Source: CAZLBV01 sp964557845
Lineage (GTDB): Bacteria; Acidobacteriota; Aminicenantia; Aminicenantales; Aminicenantaceae
DNA length: 18,629 bases
Reading direction: 5' to 3'
Assembly (NCBI GenBank): GCA_964557845.1
Contig: CAZLBV010000289.1
Coordinates: forward strand, 1-18,629
This document shows positions 15,749-18,629 of the stretch, in pieces. Below the pieces are notes generated by a model. That model worked only from the letters and a program-made list of their open reading frames with translations. It had not been told where the DNA came from and did not search any database. A program made the translations under genes and the position numbers. Every line of letters begins with the position of its first letter. Position 1 is the first letter of the stretch.

Positions 15749-16416
15749 TGTTTAAAGATCGAGAAGAAGCCGGAAAAAAGTTAGCCAGGGCCTTGGACCA
15801 CTACAAAGATAAAAATGTGCTGGTCCTTGCTATTCCCCGGGGAGGGGTTGAAGTCGGATTTGAAGTCGCCAAATTTCTGCATGCTGATTTTTCAATCCTG
15901 ATATCGAGAAAACTTCCTTATCCGGATAATCCTGAAGCAGGATTCGGCGCTTTGGCCGAAGATGGAAGTACTATTATCCTAAAAGGGGCCACCCTTTGGA
16001 TCCCTGAGAAAAAGATCAAGAAGATAATCCAGGAACAAAAAGAAGAAATACAAAGAAGGATCAACGTTCTTAGAAAAGGAAACCCCCTGCCTGAAATTGA
16101 AGGAAAAACCATCATTTTAGTCGATGACGGCTTGGCTATGGGATCAACTATGAGAGCCGCTATTGAACTTTGCCGGAAAAGAAAAGCTAAAAAAATTGTT
16201 GTCGCGGTTCCTGTTGCAGGAGATAGAATTTCTGATGAAATGAATAATACAGTAGATGAAGTTGTTATCCTGGAAATTCCTCCTTTTTTCCGAGCCGTAG
16301 CCCAGGTCTATATGAACTGGTATGATGTACAAGATAGAGAGGTGCTGGAAATCCTGAGTCAATGGGAAAAGCTGAAACAGGACTTTTCCGGGGCACATAA
16401 TAGCAAAGAAATTTGA
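15748..16416 (+). CDS. Phosphoribosyltransferase-fold protein, 222 aa
   Basis: A type I PRTase-fold protein. The PRPP-binding loop is 'IILVDDGLAMGSTM' at about 122-135, with the acidic pair Asp126-Asp127. Earlier landmarks are 'REEAGKKLARAL' (5-16), 'VLAIPRGGVEVGFEVA' (26-41, the pyrophosphate-loop region) and 'ISRKLPYPDNPEAGFGALAEDG'. The frame is open back to 15697 inside gap, but the family's conserved N-terminus begins at the ATG at 15748, which shares a base with the gap stop (TAATG). No separate ribosome site is visible, so it should be made by coupled translation. Family members are usually called putative phosphoribosyltransferases, and their substrates are mostly unknown. No extra domain (for example a hydrolase or esterase) is fused here. 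Tight coupling to gap is unusual and may hint at a role in central carbon or nucleotide balance. Confidence 0.85.
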   Translation: MFKDREEAGKKLARALDHYKDKNVLVLAIPRGGVEVGFEVAKFLHADFSILISRKLPYPDNPEAGFGALAEDGSTIILKGATLWIPEKKIKKIIQEQKEEIQRRINVLRKGNPLPEIEGKTIILVDDGLAMGSTMRAAIELCRKRKAKKIVVAVPVAGDRISDEMNNTVDEVVILEIPPFFRAVAQVYMNWYDVQDREVLEILSQWEKLKQDFSGAHNSKEI

Positions 16417-16426
16417 TATAGATGTC

Positions 16427-16474
16427 AAACCTGATCAAACTCATTTTAAGCAGGTTTTCTCAAGCATGAGAAAA
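16427..16474 (+). promoter_or_regulatory. Two mutually exclusive hairpins before the MBL/rhodanese gene
   Basis: Arms AAACCTG (16427-16433) and CAGGTTT (16451-16457) can pair. So can TTTTCTCA (16455-16462) and TGAGAAAA (16467-16474), the latter with a four-base loop. The two stems share 16455-16457, so only one can form fully. The second abuts the AAGGAG ribosome site. An attenuator or translation switch is possible, but both stems are AT-rich. Confidence 0.3.
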
Positions 16475-16487
16475 AAGGAGTGTAAAA

Positions 16488-17858
16488 GTGTATTTTGAAA
16501 GGATCATATCAGAGGGATTAGCTCATTTTTCTTATATCATTGGAAACGGTGGAGAAGCAGTAGTCATCGATCCCCGCCGCGACTGTGATATTTATATCGA
16601 AAAAACCATTAAAAAAGATATGAGGATAACTCATATTCTTGAGACCCACCGGAATGAAGATTATCTGATCGGCTCTTTAGAGCTGTCTTCACAGACCGGA
16701 GCTGAGATCTGGCATGCTGATAACCAATGGGACTACAAATATGGCCAGGCGGTTGAAGAGGGCCAAAAATGGAAGCTGGGAAATATGGATCTGGAAGCGC
16801 TTCATACCCCCGGACACACTCCAGGAAGCATGAGTTATCTTCTGTATGAACCCAGCGGAACTCCATGGATGGTCTTTTGCGGAGACGCTCTGTTTGCCGG
16901 TGATGTCGGCCGGGTGGATCTGATGGGGATGGACAGAGCCGAGGAGATGGCGGGAATGCTGTACGATTCTCTTTTTCAAAAACTCCTGCCTCTTGGAGAT
17001 GAAGTTTTGCTTTACCCGGCCCATGGCATGGGATCCGTATGCGGAGCTTCAATAGCTCCAAGAATGTGGACTACTATTGGGCTCGAGCGAAAATTAAACC
17101 CAAAAATTCAGGCAAAAAACAAACAGGAATTTATATCATCGACAGCTAAAGAACTGGAGCGTCCTCCTTACTTTAGACAAATGGAAAGGTTAAATTTGGA
17201 AGGCCCGCCCTTATTGGGCTATTTTTCCTATATTCCTCCGCTTTCTATTAAGGAATTTACAGACAAGAAAAAACAGGATCAGATCTTAGATACCCGAATG
17301 GAACTGGACTTCAGTACAGCTTTTGTCCCAGGTTCACTTTCTATCTGGTTGGATGGCATTGCCAGTTTTGCCGGTTGGTTTTTTTCCTACGACAACCCTG
17401 TTCTTCTGGTCACTGAAGCAGAAGATCCCACCAAAATACTAAGGCTTCTGCTTAGAATGGGATATGATGATCTTGAAGGCTTTCTATCCGGAGGCATTCA
17501 TTCCTGGCTTTTGCATGGAAGGCCGGCTGGATCAATAAATACATTGATGGTACAGGATTTCTGTCGGGAATTGGATAAAAAAGAAAAATTGTGGATCCTC
17601 GATGTGCGCAGTGATGAGGAGTTGGATCAGAACGGCCGGATACCAGGAGCACATCATATTCATATTACGCAGCTGCCGAACCGGATGTCTGATATTCCTA
17701 AGGATGCACCTGTTCACATCTTTTGTGGAAGCGGACTCCGTTCCATGACCGCAGCCAGCTTTTTAAAGCAAAAAGGCTGGAATCAGCTATCGGTCATATT
17801 GGGAGGATTTGCAGGATGGAATTCTATCACCTGCCCCATCCAAAAACCAGAAAAATAA
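16488..17858 (+). CDS. MBL-fold protein with two rhodanese domains (persulfide dioxygenase-like), 456 aa, GTG start
   Basis: The N-terminal metallo-beta-lactamase fold (1-240) resembles the ETHE1/persulfide-dioxygenase group. The first metal motif reads HRNEDY at 54-59 instead of HxHxDH. The other ligand positions are intact: His110 in GHTPGS, Asp133 in 'CGDALFAGDVGRVD' and His179 in 'PAHGMGSVCG'. A degenerate rhodanese domain (about 255-350, ending 'LSGGIHSWLLHGRP') has no catalytic Cys. A second (about 362-450) has 'ILDVRSDEELDQNGRIPGAHH' features and the active loop CGSGLRS with Cys413. The family links sulfane-sulfur transfer to oxidation or hydrolysis of low-molecular-weight persulfides. 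Whether this protein still binds iron is open, though I recall similar HRNEDY-like forms in anaerobes. GTG at 16488 has AAGGAG eight bases upstream. The korA-like gene follows after 20 bases. Confidence 0.85.
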   Translation: MYFERIISEGLAHFSYIIGNGGEAVVIDPRRDCDIYIEKTIKKDMRITHILETHRNEDYLIGSLELSSQTGAEIWHADNQWDYKYGQAVEEGQKWKLGNMDLEALHTPGHTPGSMSYLLYEPSGTPWMVFCGDALFAGDVGRVDLMGMDRAEEMAGMLYDSLFQKLLPLGDEVLLYPAHGMGSVCGASIAPRMWTTIGLERKLNPKIQAKNKQEFISSTAKELERPPYFRQMERLNLEGPPLLGYFSYIPPLSIKEFTDKKKQDQILDTRMELDFSTAFVPGSLSIWLDGIASFAGWFFSYDNPVLLVTEAEDPTKILRLLLRMGYDDLEGFLSGGIHSWLLHGRPAGSINTLMVQDFCRELDKKEKLWILDVRSDEELDQNGRIPGAHHIHITQLPNRMSDIPKDAPVHIFCGSGLRSMTAASFLKQKGWNQLSVILGGFAGWNSITCPIQKPEK

Positions 17859-17878
17859 TCAAATAGAGGAAAAAGAAA

Positions 17879-18629
17879 ATGTCTAATCAACAGAAAAATC
17901 GAACCTGTGATATCAGTATCCGGATCGGTGGAGAAGCCGGCCAAGGGATGAATGTTATCAGTGGGCTCCTTGGAAAAGTTTTTCTCCGGTCGGGATTTTG
18001 GATTTTTACCCATCATGATATCATGTCCCGGATCCGGGGAGGCCACAATTTCTCCCAGATCCGCTTAAGCACAACTTCGATTCGCGCATCATCAGCCCAG
18101 GTTCAAATCCTGGTTTGCTTAGATAAAAATACCCTGGATCTTTATAAAGATGAAATAAAAAAAGTTATCATATTTGATCCTGACCAGATAGAAGATGAGG
18201 AGCCTAAAGGAAAAAAATATCTTCCCATTACCCTGGAAAAGATCGCCAAGGAACAAGGCGGGGATGTTAGAATGTCCAACACAGTAGCATCCGGGGCTGT
18301 ATTGGCCGTTCTGGGATCTTCTCTGGAACCCCTATTGGAACTATTAAAAGAATCTTTTAAGTCAAAGGGTGATAAAGTGGTGAAAGCTAATTTAGAATGC
18401 GCCCGGGAAGGCTACCAATATGCAAAGAAGAATTTTAAAGGTGAAAAAATCTGTAAGGGTATTTCCAGGAAAAAACCCAAAAAAAGATTATTGATAACCG
18501 GGAGCGAAGCCATGGCTGTAGGCGCCATCACTTCAAATATCCGCTTTTACTCTGCTTATCCGATGTCACCGGCAACAGCCATAATGGTTTATCTTGCTTC
18601 CAAGCAGAAAGACTATGGCCTGATCGTGG
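17879..18629 (+). CDS. 2-oxoacid:ferredoxin oxidoreductase, fused gamma-alpha (KorA-type) subunit, first 250 residues
   Basis: Translating from the ATG at 17879 gives an open frame to the window end. The N-terminal gamma domain (about 10-190) has the loop GGEAGQGMN at 17-25 and the strong signature RGGHNFSQIR at 53-62. The alpha domain starts near 203 with 'RLLITGSEAMAVGAI', then 'RFYSAYPMSPATAIM', as in fused KorA subunits of 2-oxoglutarate or other 2-oxoacid ferredoxin oxidoreductases. These enzymes oxidise a 2-oxoacid with CoA and thiamine diphosphate, reducing ferredoxin, and are typical of anaerobes. A beta (KorB) subunit gene would be expected just to the right. AGAGGA lies eight bases before the ATG, 20 bases after the preceding stop, so it is probably co-transcribed with the MBL/rhodanese gene. 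The 2-oxoacid cannot be decided from this part. Confidence 0.9.
   Translation, partial: MSNQQKNRTCDISIRIGGEAGQGMNVISGLLGKVFLRSGFWIFTHHDIMSRIRGGHNFSQIRLSTTSIRASSAQVQILVCLDKNTLDLYKDEIKKVIIFDPDQIEDEEPKGKKYLPITLEKIAKEQGGDVRMSNTVASGAVLAVLGSSLEPLLELLKESFKSKGDKVVKANLECAREGYQYAKKNFKGEKICKGISRKKPKKRLLITGSEAMAVGAITSNIRFYSAYPMSPATAIMVYLASKQKDYGLIV

Noticed and set aside
18097..18113. A perfect tRNA T-arm look-alike (CCAGG, seven-base loop TTCAAAT, CCTGG).
   Set aside because: It lies inside the well-supported korA reading frame, and no acceptor, D or anticodon arms can be placed around it.

Overview
The window comes from a bacterium, most likely an uncultured anaerobe. The bacterial signs are strong AGGAGG-type ribosome binding sites, sigma-70- and sigma-54-like promoters, a GGDEF diguanylate cyclase, a twin-arginine signal and a ybhGF-like exporter. 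The anaerobic sign is a ferredoxin-dependent 2-oxoacid oxidoreductase at the right end. DNA is moderately AT-rich by eye (not counted). I cannot assign a phylum; the LuxR-tail motif and gene mix recall candidate lineages such as Aminicenantes, but that is a weak impression. I see no transposase, integrase, CRISPR array, rRNA or tRNA.

Layout. (1) Positions 1-2433, minus strand: an ABC-2 export operon (membrane-fusion protein, ATPase, permease cut by the left edge) with a plausible promoter at 2461-2489. (2) Positions 2540-13044, minus strand: eleven co-directional genes. Reading downstream they are a polyprenyl-phosphate-type GT2, a GT2, a rhamnosyltransferase-like GT2, a methyltransferase, a GT4, a second rhamnosyltransferase-like GT2, a GT4, a truncated membrane-bound LuxR-type regulator, a second methyltransferase, a secreted parallel beta-helix protein and a Tat-exported cysteine-rich protein. 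Four junctions are ATGA/GTGA overlaps, so much of this is one operon, probably started at 13093-13120. It looks like a surface-glycan assembly and decoration locus, with no polymerase, flippase or initiating transferase in view. (3) Positions 13191-14465, plus strand and divergent: an eight-helix membrane diguanylate cyclase. (4) Positions 14753-18629, plus strand: glyceraldehyde-3-phosphate dehydrogenase, a phosphoribosyltransferase-fold protein overlapping it by one base, an MBL-fold/double-rhodanese protein, and the start of a KorA-type 2-oxoacid:ferredoxin oxidoreductase. A well-spaced sigma-54-type promoter lies before gap.

How they may work together (inference): the minus-strand block would build, methylate and trim an exported glycan, and the divergent cyclase may tie it to c-di-GMP. 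The plus-strand block groups glycolysis, sulfane-sulfur handling and ferredoxin-linked 2-oxoacid oxidation. The points most worth checking are the internally deleted LuxR regulator, the sigma-54 promoter with its upstream inverted repeat, the gap/phosphoribosyltransferase coupling, and the altered metal motif in the MBL/rhodanese protein. I found no clear case for a wholly new system.
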